Positions 15,870 through 23,866 of a stretch of 64,000 nt of DNA are shown piece by piece. This DNA is from Nonomuraea indica (GTDB lineage Bacteria; Actinomycetota; Actinomycetes; Streptosporangiales; Streptosporangiaceae). Location: positions 311,846 to 375,845 of the forward strand of contig NZ_KZ559469.1 of NCBI RefSeq assembly GCF_002850745.1. Direction: 5' to 3'. The notes beneath the pieces are model-generated. The model had not been told where the DNA came from. It saw only the letters and a program-made list of their open reading frames with translations, and ran no database searches. Each line of letters begins with the position of its first letter. Within the stretch, counting starts at the first letter, position 1. The translations under genes and the position numbers were made by a program.

Positions 15870-17363
15870 ATGGGACCGTGGGCAGAGATCAGGGAGACGC
15901 ACTCCTCCCTCGTGATCTTTTTCGGCGATCGCGTGTACAAGGTCAAGAAGCCGGTGAACCTGGGCTTCCTCGACTTCACCACCAGGGAGGCCCGCCGGCG
16001 GATCTGCCACGACGAGGTGGAGCTCAACCGGCGCCTCGCCCCCGACGTCTACCAGGGTGTCGCCGACGTGCTCGGGCCTGACGGCCGGCCCTGCGAGCAT
16101 CTCGTCGTCATGCGGCGCATGCCCGAGGAGCGCCGCCTGGCCACGATGGTGCGCCTGGGACAGCCGGTGGAGGAGTGCGTACGGCAGATCGCCCGGATGC
16201 TCGCGGCCATGCACGGCAGCGCCCGCCGCGGCCCGGAGATCGACAGGCAGGGGGCGCGGGAGGCGCTGCGCGCCCGCTGGACGGCCGGCTTCGAGCAGGT
16301 CCGCGCGTTGCCCGACCCGGCCGTCGACGCCGACACGGTCGGCGCGATCGAACGTCTCACGCTGCGTTTCCTCGACGGCCGCGAGCGCCTGTTCGCCACC
16401 CGGATCGCCGAGGGGCGGGTCGTGGAGGGGCACGGGGACCTGATGGCCGAGGACATCTTCTGCCTGGACGACGGGCCGCGCATCCTGGACTGCCTGGAGT
16501 TCGACGAGCGGCTCCGCTCGCTCGACGGGCTGGACGACGCGGCCTTTCTCGCCATGGACCTGGAACGGCTGGGCGCGCCCCGGCCGGCGGAGTCGTTCCT
16601 GCACCGGTACGCCGAGTTCTCCGGCGACCCCTCGCCGCCCTCGCTGTGGCACCACTACGTCGCCTACCGGGCCTTCGTCCGGGCCAAGGTGGCCTGCTTG
16701 CGGCACTGGCAGGGAAGCCCGGCCTCGGCGTGGGAGGCGCGCGACCTGGCCGGGCTCACGCTGCGCCACCTCCAGGCAGGCGCCGTCACCCTCGTCCTCG
16801 TCGGCGGGTTGCCGGGGACGGGCAAGTCGACCGTCGCCGCCGCCGTCGGCGACCGTCTCGGCTACCCGGTCCTGAACAGCGACCGCATCCGCAAGGAACT
16901 CGCCTGCCTCGCCCCCGAACAGCCCGCCGCCGCGCCCTTCGGCGAAGGCCTCTACAGCCAGGACTGGACCCGGCGCACGTACCACGAACTGCTGGCCCGA
17001 GCCGAGACGCTGCTCCGCCACGGCGAACCGGTCGTGCTCGACGCCTCCTGGACGGACGCCGCCTCTCGGGCGGATGCCAGGGAGGTCGCCCGGCGTACGT
17101 CCAGCGACGTCGTGGAACTGCGTTGCGCCGCTCCGTCACAGGTGAGCGCGGAACGTCTGGCTCGCCGCACCGGCGGCGTCTCGGACGCCGACCAGGCGAT
17201 CGCCGACGCGATGGCGGCGAGGACGGCGCCGTGGCCGGAGGCGGTCGAGATCGACACGAGCGGCGGCCCGGACCAGGCGCTCGACCAGGCGCTCGCCGCG
17301 ATCCACGCCCGCTGGGCGACCGCGCCCCGTCGCTTCCGTCGCTCCCAGATGGAACCCGGCTGA
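15870..17363 (+). CDS. APH-fold plus P-loop kinase fusion (Rv2004c-like)
   Basis: 497 residues. The N-terminal half has the aminoglycoside-phosphotransferase fold: Lys-rich VYKVKKPVN (22-30) and HGDLMAEDI (188-196), the catalytic-loop block. The C-terminal part is a zeta/gluconate-kinase-like P-loop domain with GGLPGTGKST (312-321) and SDRIRKEL. This two-domain layout is that of mycobacterial Rv2004c, a DosR-regulon member of unknown substrate. ATG at 15870 has GGAGG ahead and gives the normal family start. A resistance role is not implied. The stop lies inside the first copy of a 19-bp repeat. Confidence 0.88.
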   Translation: MGPWAEIRETHSSLVIFFGDRVYKVKKPVNLGFLDFTTREARRRICHDEVELNRRLAPDVYQGVADVLGPDGRPCEHLVVMRRMPEERRLATMVRLGQPVEECVRQIARMLAAMHGSARRGPEIDRQGAREALRARWTAGFEQVRALPDPAVDADTVGAIERLTLRFLDGRERLFATRIAEGRVVEGHGDLMAEDIFCLDDGPRILDCLEFDERLRSLDGLDDAAFLAMDLERLGAPRPAESFLHRYAEFSGDPSPPSLWHHYVAYRAFVRAKVACLRHWQGSPASAWEARDLAGLTLRHLQAGAVTLVLVGGLPGTGKSTVAAAVGDRLGYPVLNSDRIRKELACLAPEQPAAAPFGEGLYSQDWTRRTYHELLARAETLLRHGEPVVLDASWTDAASRADAREVARRTSSDVVELRCAAPSQVSAERLARRTGGVSDADQAIADAMAARTAPWPEAVEIDTSGGPDQALDQALAAIHARWATAPRRFRRSQMEPG

Positions 17364-17407
17364 CCTACTGGAACCCGGCTGACTTACTGGAACCCGGCTG
17401 ACCTGCT
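17351..17407. repeat. 19-bp tandem repeat across a stop codon, three copies
   Basis: Three 19-bp units (17351, 17370, 17389) each contain the same GGCTGA, so the stop codon of the APH/P-loop gene is present in the first copy and repeated downstream. Confidence 0.85.
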
Positions 17408-17425
17408 GGGACGAGCTGCGCGTTT

Positions 17426-17468
17426 CCCGGGCGGATCAGGGGCCGGTCAGGCGCCTGATCCGCCCGGG
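17426..17468. terminator. strong bidirectional terminator
   Basis: A perfect 15-bp GC-rich stem (17426-17440 with 17454-17468) and 13-nt loop sits between convergent genes. Its right arm overlaps the last codons of the TusA-like gene. Confidence 0.75.
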
Positions 17469-17797
17469 TCAGGGCCGGTCAGGCGCCAGGGTGCCTGAGG
17501 GTGGGTGGGGGCGGCGTCGGCGCGCACGCGGAGGGCGTAGGTGGGCCGGTCGGTGCCGGGCAGCGGCCCGAGGTAGTGCTGGCCGGTCAGGTGGCACCAT
17601 GCGGGCAGGTCGAGCGGCGCGGCCGGGTCGGTGGCGATCAGGTGCACGACGCTGCCCGGCGGCAGGTCCGCCACCAGGCGGCTCAGCTCGATCAGCAACT
17701 GCACGCAGCGGCGATCCCCGCCGTCCAGCACGACCGGGACGGCGCGGGCGTCGGCTCCGCCGGGCCGGGAGCCGTCGTTGGCGGAGGTGGGCTTCAT
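17447..17797 (-). CDS. TusA/SirA-like sulfur carrier protein
   Basis: 116 residues. The core VVLDGGDRRCVQ carries the single conserved Cys where TusA has its C-P-x-P, and the second half has PPGSVVHLIATDPAAPLDLPAWC, the typical strand-helix of the family. The Pro after the Cys is Val here. It probably relays persulfide sulfur. ATG at 17797 overlaps the stop of the ArsR-rhodanese gene, giving a coupled two-gene operon. The C-terminus extends about 25 residues past the domain into the terminator hairpin. Confidence 0.75.
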   Translation of the reverse strand: MKPTSANDGSRPGGADARAVPVVLDGGDRRCVQLLIELSRLVADLPPGSVVHLIATDPAAPLDLPAWCHLTGQHYLGPLPGTDRPTYALRVRADAAPTHPQAPWRLTGPDPGGSGA

Positions 17798-18450
17798 ACC
17801 GCGACCGGAAGGTCGGCCAGCCGCCATTCGAGCATGCCGTCGGCCAGCCGGGCGGCGTGGCGGCCGTGGGCGGCCAGCGCCCGGACCGCCTCGTGGGCCA
17901 GCACGCAGGAGGCGCCGCGGCAGTAGGCCACGACGGTGCCGTCGGCGGGCAGCTCGGCAAGGCGGTCGGCGAGCTCGTCCAGCGGGACGGACAGGGCGCC
18001 GGGGATGTGCCCGGCGGCGTACTCCTGCTCGGGGCGCACGTCGATGAGCGTCACCTCGCCGGCGGCGAGGCGGGCCCGCAGCTGCTCGCGGGTGAGCGCC
18101 TCGGTGTCGCCGGGCCCCAGGTATGCGGCGCGGGCACGCTCGACCTCGGCCGAATGCGCCGAGCCGACCTGCCGCAGCAGCGCCCACAGCGCGGCCACGT
18201 CGGTGCCGGCCAGCCGGTAGAAGACCTTGGTGCCCTGCCTGCGGGTGACCACCAGCCCGGCCTGCCTGAGCACCTGCAGATGGTTGGACGCGGTGGTCAG
18301 GCCGAGCCCGGCGGCCCGCGCGAGCGCCTCCACGGAGCGCTCCCCCTGCGCGAGGAGGTCGACGAGCTCCAGCCGTTTGCCGCTGGCGAGCGCCTTGCCC
18401 ACCGAGGCGAACGCCTCGAACAGCGCCGCCTTGGCCGCGTGGTCCCCCAT
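17794..18450 (-). CDS. ArsR-family repressor fused to a rhodanese domain
   Basis: 218 residues. The N-terminal winged helix (about 5-95) has LTTASNHLQVLRQAGLVVTRRQGTKV, a standard ArsR recognition region without Cys. A rhodanese domain (about 120-210) follows, with DVRPEQEYAAGHIPGA and the active-site loop CRGASC. Such fusions sense or handle persulfides through the rhodanese cysteine. The ATG at 18450 was preferred over the one at 18462 because GGAGGAG lies 4-10 bases before it. An AT-rich palindrome just upstream is a likely self-operator. Confidence 0.85.
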   Translation of the reverse strand: MGDHAAKAALFEAFASVGKALASGKRLELVDLLAQGERSVEALARAAGLGLTTASNHLQVLRQAGLVVTRRQGTKVFYRLAGTDVAALWALLRQVGSAHSAEVERARAAYLGPGDTEALTREQLRARLAAGEVTLIDVRPEQEYAAGHIPGALSVPLDELADRLAELPADGTVVAYCRGASCVLAHEAVRALAAHGRHAARLADGMLEWRLADLPVAV

Positions 18451-18460
18451 GAACTCCTCC

Positions 18461-18478
18461 ATAAATCCTTGGAATAAT
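18461..18478. promoter_or_regulatory. AT-rich operator for the ArsR-rhodanese gene
   Basis: ATAAATCC-TT-GGAATAAT is an inverted repeat (6 of 8 pairs) in an otherwise GC-rich region, immediately upstream of the chosen start, as expected for ArsR autorepression. Confidence 0.5.
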
Positions 18479-18793
18479 GTAGCTCATGAGGGGGCCGTCA
18501 GGGTGACGACGATCGTGGACGAGGGGCCCGGCGACCCGCCCCGCCTCGTGGGCCTGGGAGACGGCCGGGCGCCTGCGGTCGGCCCCTCGCGCCCGACCGC
18601 TACGGCCGCAAGCCGGTGCTGGTCGCGGGATGTTTCGCCCGCCGCCTGCCGAACGATTCGATGTGATGATGCACGTGTCCTCTGCCAAACAGCCGGGCAT
18701 CAGCCGGAAAAGGGCGCCCACCAGCGAACACGGCGTTATTATCGTCGCCTGCTCCCGCCCTGTTCGCATATCCGCCCGAGGGATATATCGCCT
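18479..18793. other. intergenic region
   Basis: This 315-bp spacer lies between divergent genes. The right half, from about 18660, is less GC-rich than its surroundings and probably holds the promoter of the gene at 18794. No RNA gene or ORF with good signals was seen. Confidence 0.4.
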
Positions 18794-19654
18794 ATGGGAA
18801 AAGGCCGTAAGAGCAAGACCGGAAAAGGCGGCACCCGACAGCCGCCCCCGGAGGAGCCGGCCGACGGCGGCGGCTGGAAAGCGACGCGGACCTGGATCGC
18901 GGGCGTCCTCAGCGCGGTGCTCGTCGCGGCCGTCGGCGTGGTCTTCACCAACTGGTTCACCTCCCGCGGGACCGACGCGATCGACCGGATCAGCGGCACT
19001 CCCCCCGTCACGATCGGCCATGTGGCCGTGGACGAGGAGGAGCGGAACATCGTCCTGCGTGAGCCGGTGACCGACCCGAAGGAACGCGGCATCCTGCTGG
19101 GCAGGGCGACCGCCGAGGAACGCGCCGCGCTGTTGAACCGTCACCACGCCTCCCTGACCGATCGGATGAACGTCACGGTCGTCCTCGTGGGCAACCGCAC
19201 CAGCCTGCGCATCGTCGACATCAAGCCACGCGTCCTCGTCCGCAAGGCGCGGTCCGACGGCGCCTTCCTGCAGAAGGGAACCGCCGGAGAGGCCGAGACG
19301 GTCGAGCTGGGCGCCGACCTCGACCAGCAGGCTCCCCGCTTCACGACCTCCGACGACCCGGACGTCCGGTACTTCTCGAAGAAGCAGATCGACCTCAAGC
19401 GGGACGAGCGGGTGACGCTGAGCCTGGAGATCAGGGGCAGGAAGGCGTACTACGAGTTCGACCTCCTGGCCACGGTGCTGGCGGGGGACCGGACCGAGCA
19501 GATCGTGATCAACGGGCCTGGCGGGTCCCCGTTCCGCCTGACCGGCGAGGCCACGTCCTTCCGCTCCGTCTACACCGAGGCGCCGGGGGGCGCGTGGGCC
19601 CCGGTGCCCGCCGCCACGGTGTGCGTCATGTTCCCGAAGACCGCGGGGTGCTGA
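18794..19654 (+). CDS. single-pass membrane protein with exported domain
   Basis: 286 residues. A Lys/Arg-rich cytoplasmic N-terminus is followed by one hydrophobic helix (about 32-56) and a soluble exterior domain of about 220 residues, largely beta-rich by appearance, with one Cys four residues before the end of the soluble domain and one as the last residue. The orientation follows the positive-inside rule. I recognise no family. It overlaps the next gene by 7 bases (GTG at 19648), so the two are translated together and the proteins may act together at the cell surface. Confidence 0.75.
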   Translation: MGKGRKSKTGKGGTRQPPPEEPADGGGWKATRTWIAGVLSAVLVAAVGVVFTNWFTSRGTDAIDRISGTPPVTIGHVAVDEEERNIVLREPVTDPKERGILLGRATAEERAALLNRHHASLTDRMNVTVVLVGNRTSLRIVDIKPRVLVRKARSDGAFLQKGTAGEAETVELGADLDQQAPRFTTSDDPDVRYFSKKQIDLKRDERVTLSLEIRGRKAYYEFDLLATVLAGDRTEQIVINGPGGSPFRLTGEATSFRSVYTEAPGGAWAPVPAATVCVMFPKTAGC

Positions 19655-22500
19655 CCGTGCGCAGGCCCGCGCTCCCACTGACCGTGCGCCGGCTCGCCCC
19701 CCTGCTGCCCGTGCGCCGGCTCGCCCCCGCGCTGCCCGTGCGCCGGCCCGCCCCCCTGCTGCCCGTGCGCCGGCTCGCGCTCCTGATGGCCGCCGCGCTG
19801 GTGACCGGCTCCGCCGTGGTGGCGGACGCGCCGCGCCTCCCCTGGGGCCCGGCCGGATGGCAGGCCCTGTGGTCGATGCCCGTCGACGTCGAGGACCCGG
19901 AGCATCCCGGGGACCTCCGCTACGGGGTGTCCGGGGAAGCCCTCGCCGTGTCGACGTCGCGGGGCACCGTCACGGTCCACGACCCGCTCACCGGGAGGAC
20001 GACCCACACCATCCCGGCCGACCCCGGCGGCTCCGCCGTCGTCACCGGCGTAGGGGTCGCGTCCGGGACGGTCGTCGTGTCGAGGGCGGCGCCCGGCGCC
20101 GCCGGCCCGCTCGTCTCCGGCTACGATCTCGCCACGGGCGCCCCGCTGTGGCGGCGTGCGGTCACCGTCGCCTCCTCCCCCGACGGCCCCGCGACCGGTC
20201 CGAGCGTCATGGTGACCGACGGCGGAGTCACGGTCCTCGACCGGCCGGCCAGCCCCGCCGCCCTCGCCACGTTCGACCTCCGTACCGGCAGGCGGACGGC
20301 GCGGACGACCCGCCCGCCGCGCTGCCACCTGCACGGCGCCGCCGCCTCTCGGACGATCATGCTCATCAGTTCCTGCGAGGGGGATCGGGTCGAGCTCGCC
20401 TCGGTGGACCCGCGCACGCTGCGGCCGCACTGGACACGCTCGCTGCCGCGCTCCGTCTCGCCGTTCCCGCGGGACCAGGCGGACACCCCGCCGCACCTTG
20501 AGCTCACCATCAGCGCGGACGGGCACGTGTACGTCGAGGCCGGTGACGTGCAGGCGTTCTACTCCCCGCGGGGCCAGCGGCTGTCCACCGCCCGCGAGGC
20601 CGTCGAGCGACGTCCGCCCGCCCTGGTCACGGCGCCGGAGCGCTGGAGCGAGCCCTTCCTGCTCGGCAGCCCTCCCCGGATCTCGGACAGCGGGTTCCTG
20701 AACATCTCCGACGACTGGCCCCTGCCGGCCTTCCTCCTCTCCTTGGAGACCGCCACCGGCCGCCTCGGCGGGTTGCCCGTCGACACCCCGCTCTCCCGCT
20801 CGTTCCTCATCGGCTCGGCCCCGGGCCTCGCCTTCGTCTATGACAAGACGGGCCGGATCATCGCGTACAGGGCGACCTACGGGCCGTCCACCGCGTCGGC
20901 TCCGTTCGGCGGCGTCCCGCCGCACGACTGGCCGGACGCCTGCGGCCTCCTGACCGGCCGCGACCTGAGCCTCGCCGGCGCCGGACACCGCCCCAACCCC
21001 GGCAGAACGACCCTGGCGGGAGTGAGGTCGCCGAAACCCCTGGCCTGCGACTGGGTACCGCCGGCCGACGACGGGGCCGTCGTCTCGCTCACGGTGGAGT
21101 GGGTGTTCCGCTCCCCTGCCGCCGCGCGGAAGGAGTTCGCCACCGAAGTCGCCCGGATGGAGCGGACCGGCGTCTACGATCCCGCCCACCAGACCTCCCA
21201 CGCCATGACGCAGACGCTCCACACGCCGACGGGGTCGCTGGAGGAGTCCCTCGTCGTCGCGGGGCCGGTCCTCGTCCGGCTGAGATCCACGTCGCGGCAG
21301 GCCGTCCGGCTGCTCACCCCGCGGCTCCAGCGCAACCTGCTGGCCCGCCACGAGCCGGGGACCCCGGTCCCCGGCCGCCGCCCCCACCAGGCCCGGTGGA
21401 GCTTCCCCGCCGACGGCGGCATCGGCCGGGACCTCGTGCTCGCGGGCGGCACCGTGTACGCCGGCAGCGCCGACGGCAAGGTGTACGCGCTGGACGCCGC
21501 GACGGGCGCGACGCGGTGGAGCCACCAGACGGGCGGCGACGTGCCCACCGCGCCGGTGGTGTCCGGCGGCGCCGTGTACGCCCGCAACGGCGCCGGCCGG
21601 ATCGTGTCCCTCGACTCCGCCTCCGGCAGGCCGCGGTGGAGCCGCCGCCTCGCCGGGTCGGACGGCGTCTCCTTGTCGAGCGGCGTCGCCCTGGCGGCGG
21701 GCATGGTGTACGCGTGCGGCGACGACTCCGCGGTCGTCGCCCTGGACGCGGCCACAGGGCGGCCACGCTGGCGCGCCGCACTCGCCGGGGACGTCCGCCT
21801 CGCCACGCCGGTGGTGACGGGGGGCACCGTCCATGTCGGCAGCGCCGACGGCACGCTGCACGCGCTGGACGCCGCCTCGGGCAGGCGGCGCTGGCGCTTC
21901 CGGGCGGCCGGCGGAACCGACTTCCTCCCGGTGGTGACCAGCGGCGCGACCGTGTACGTCCCGACCAGGACCGGCCACGTCCACGCGCTGGACCGCGCCA
22001 CCGGCGAGCCACGGTGGAGCTTCCGCGCCGGAGCCCGGATCACCGCCGGCCCGGTGGTGCGCGGCGGGGCGGTGTACGTCGGCGGCGGCGACGGGACCCT
22101 GCACCGGCTGGACGCCGCCACCGGCCGGACGTCGTGGACGTTCGCGCCGGGCGGCGGCGACGGCGTGCACGGCGGCCTCGTCGTGGCCCGCGGCACCGTC
22201 TACCTGCACCACGTCAACGGCACGCTGTACGCGCTGGACGCCGCCTCGGGCGGGCGGCGGTGGAGCTTCCCGGCCGGCGAGGGCGTCATGTCCCGCCCGG
22301 CGGTGGCACGCGGCGTCGTGTACGTGGGGAACGTCGAGGGCCGGGTGCACGCGCTCGACGCCGCCACCGGCAGGACCCGGTGGACCTTCCGGACCAGCGG
22401 CGAGGTCAGGACGACCCCGGTGTGGGCGGGCGGCATGGTGTACGTCGGGAGCACGACCGGCGAGGTGTCGGCGATCCCCGCCGCCGGGACGACATCCTGA
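19648..22500 (+). CDS. exported two-lobe protein with PQQ-type beta-propeller
   Basis: About 950 residues. The Arg-rich N-terminus consists of five 9-residue repeats followed by a hydrophobic segment (LLMAAALVTGSAVVA) that may be a signal or anchor. A first propeller-like lobe follows, then a middle part resembling DUF3558-type lipoprotein domains (DACGLLTGRDL with a later Cys-Asp-Trp), then from about residue 595 seven or eight PQQ/BamB-type blades with the pattern GGTVYxGSxDGxxYALDAxTGxxRW. No catalytic site for a PQQ dehydrogenase was found, so it is more likely a binding or scaffold protein. Translation may rely on coupling, as no good ribosome-binding site precedes the start. Confidence 0.8.
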   Translation: MLTVRRPALPLTVRRLAPLLPVRRLAPALPVRRPAPLLPVRRLALLMAAALVTGSAVVADAPRLPWGPAGWQALWSMPVDVEDPEHPGDLRYGVSGEALAVSTSRGTVTVHDPLTGRTTHTIPADPGGSAVVTGVGVASGTVVVSRAAPGAAGPLVSGYDLATGAPLWRRAVTVASSPDGPATGPSVMVTDGGVTVLDRPASPAALATFDLRTGRRTARTTRPPRCHLHGAAASRTIMLISSCEGDRVELASVDPRTLRPHWTRSLPRSVSPFPRDQADTPPHLELTISADGHVYVEAGDVQAFYSPRGQRLSTAREAVERRPPALVTAPERWSEPFLLGSPPRISDSGFLNISDDWPLPAFLLSLETATGRLGGLPVDTPLSRSFLIGSAPGLAFVYDKTGRIIAYRATYGPSTASAPFGGVPPHDWPDACGLLTGRDLSLAGAGHRPNPGRTTLAGVRSPKPLACDWVPPADDGAVVSLTVEWVFRSPAAARKEFATEVARMERTGVYDPAHQTSHAMTQTLHTPTGSLEESLVVAGPVLVRLRSTSRQAVRLLTPRLQRNLLARHEPGTPVPGRRPHQARWSFPADGGIGRDLVLAGGTVYAGSADGKVYALDAATGATRWSHQTGGDVPTAPVVSGGAVYARNGAGRIVSLDSASGRPRWSRRLAGSDGVSLSSGVALAAGMVYACGDDSAVVALDAATGRPRWRAALAGDVRLATPVVTGGTVHVGSADGTLHALDAASGRRRWRFRAAGGTDFLPVVTSGATVYVPTRTGHVHALDRATGEPRWSFRAGARITAGPVVRGGAVYVGGGDGTLHRLDAATGRTSWTFAPGGGDGVHGGLVVARGTVYLHHVNGTLYALDAASGGRRWSFPAGEGVMSRPAVARGVVYVGNVEGRVHALDAATGRTRWTFRTSGEVRTTPVWAGGMVYVGSTTGEVSAIPAAGTTS
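19651..19785. repeat. 27-bp tandem repeat at the N-terminus, five copies
   Basis: Five in-frame 27-bp units encode L-T/P-V-R-R-L/P-A-P/L-x. Units two to five are closely alike; the first is diverged. The encoded tract is strongly positive and lies just before the hydrophobic segment. Confidence 0.85.
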
Positions 22501-22585
22501 AGCTGCGGACGATCACCATTGCCCGAGGGGGACGCGACGATCGCTCAGCAGTGCCCGGCGGCCGTGCGGGGCCCGGGAATGCGTG

Positions 22586-22614
22586 ATGCCCGGCCCCTTC
22601 ACGGGGCCGGGCAT
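22586..22614. terminator. bidirectional terminator
   Basis: ATGCCCGGCCCC pairs perfectly with GGGGCCGGGCAT around a 5-nt loop between two convergent genes. Confidence 0.75.
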
Positions 22615-22628
22615 AACCTGGGTGTCGG

Positions 22629-23174
22629 TCACCGGAGCCAGGGGGTGCGCCGCACGATGGGCAGGTTGCCGAGGCCGAGGGTGGCGCCGGCGTTGCCCAG
22701 GGCCAGGCCGACGAGCACGATCGAGTAGACGATGTGGTCGTCCATGAACGGGTTCGTGGTCAGGGGCAGCTCGGCCGCCCACATCAGGGTCAGCATGGCG
22801 GTGCCCGCGACCGCGGCGATCCGGGTGCCGACGCCGAGCGTCAGCGCGAGGCCGACACCGAGCAGGCCGGCCATGAACATCCAGTCCACCCAGACCTGAC
22901 CGGCCAGTGAGCTGAAGAAGCCGCCGAGCGCGTTCTCGCCCGTGCCCTTGAGGAAGCCGGTGGTGGGGCTGCCACCGTTGATCCAGGCCTTCGCCGCGGG
23001 GGTGGCGAATCCCCAGCCGAAGGTCTTGTCGAGGAACGCCCACAGGAAGACCCAGCCGAGCGAGATCCGGGCGGCGGCCCAGACGTAGTCCACGGGTCGG
23101 CGACCGGCGGCGGGGACAGAGGCGGGGACGGGGGCGGCGGCGTGCAGGGGGGACCTGGCGGAGGTGGCGGCCAT
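22629..23174 (-). CDS. DoxX-family membrane protein
   Basis: 181 residues, four helices (about 30-48, 85-105, 110-128, 140-160). ISLGWVFLWAFLDKTFGWGF is the DoxX/DoxD start, with the gap GKT-type inner loop holding ATPAAKAWINGG, also typical. These proteins are tied to thiol or quinone-linked redox steps in the membrane, but the substrate is unknown. ATG at 23174 has AAGGAAG ahead. It stands alone and is convergent with the propeller gene. Confidence 0.82.
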   Translation of the reverse strand: MAATSARSPLHAAAPVPASVPAAGRRPVDYVWAAARISLGWVFLWAFLDKTFGWGFATPAAKAWINGGSPTTGFLKGTGENALGGFFSSLAGQVWVDWMFMAGLLGVGLALTLGVGTRIAAVAGTAMLTLMWAAELPLTTNPFMDDHIVYSIVLVGLALGNAGATLGLGNLPIVRRTPWLR

Positions 23175-23374
23175 GATGCTTCCTTTGCGGGGGGTGAGCT
23201 GTCCTTGACACTTCAATGACATCTCATTCGCCCGGCCGGAAGCAGAGCCGGATGACCTCTCGTCATGGGACCTTCCGGCCCGCGCCGGGCGGACCTTCGG
23301 CCCCTCCCCGCCGCCGGGGGAGGCCGTAGCGTGGATCTCGACCACAGATCCTCCCGAAGGTCGCTGGAGGTCAG

Positions 23375-23803
23375 GTGAACACCCTCGCACCGGCGCGCCG
23401 GCCGCTCGCCGCCCGGCGTACCGGCTACACCGTCGCCGCGGTCGTCGACTCGGCCCTGCTGTATGCCGTCAACGTCCATCCGGGCTGGCAGGCCGTGCCG
23501 TTCCTCACCCAGGACGCCCCGCGGGTGCTGTGGATCTTCAACCTCTCGCTGATCGCCGGCCTGCTCGCCAACATGATCTACATCGCCTACGACCCGCCAT
23601 GGGTGCGATCGGCCGGTGACCTGGTGACCACGGCGATCGGCCTCGGCATGCTGGTCCAGACCCTGCGGGTCTTCCCGTTCGCGTTCGACGATCCTTCCGT
23701 CGACTGGGCGCTCGTCGTGCGCACGGTGGTGATCGTGGCCGCCGTCGTCACGGCCATCGCGGTGGCCGTCCACCTCACGGCTCTGGTGCGGCGGGCGGTG
23801 TAG
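23375..23803 (+). CDS. four-helix membrane protein, unknown function
   Basis: 142 residues with four hydrophobic helices and short loops, and a basic N-terminal tail. GTG at 23375 follows GGAGG. The second loop has YIAYDPPWVRS. I see no enzyme motif. It is divergent from doxX, with 200 bp between, and convergent with the sigma factor gene. Confidence 0.75.
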   Translation: MNTLAPARRPLAARRTGYTVAAVVDSALLYAVNVHPGWQAVPFLTQDAPRVLWIFNLSLIAGLLANMIYIAYDPPWVRSAGDLVTTAIGLGMLVQTLRVFPFAFDDPSVDWALVVRTVVIVAAVVTAIAVAVHLTALVRRAV

Positions 23804-23866
23804 TCGGCGGTCCTCCCGGCTCACGGCGCTGCGCGGCCGTGGTCACGGCTCGACGGCGGTGAAGGA

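Noticed and set aside
15870..17363. Aminoglycoside resistance gene
   Set aside because: The APH fold is fused to a P-loop kinase as in Rv2004c, and nothing shows aminoglycoside binding.
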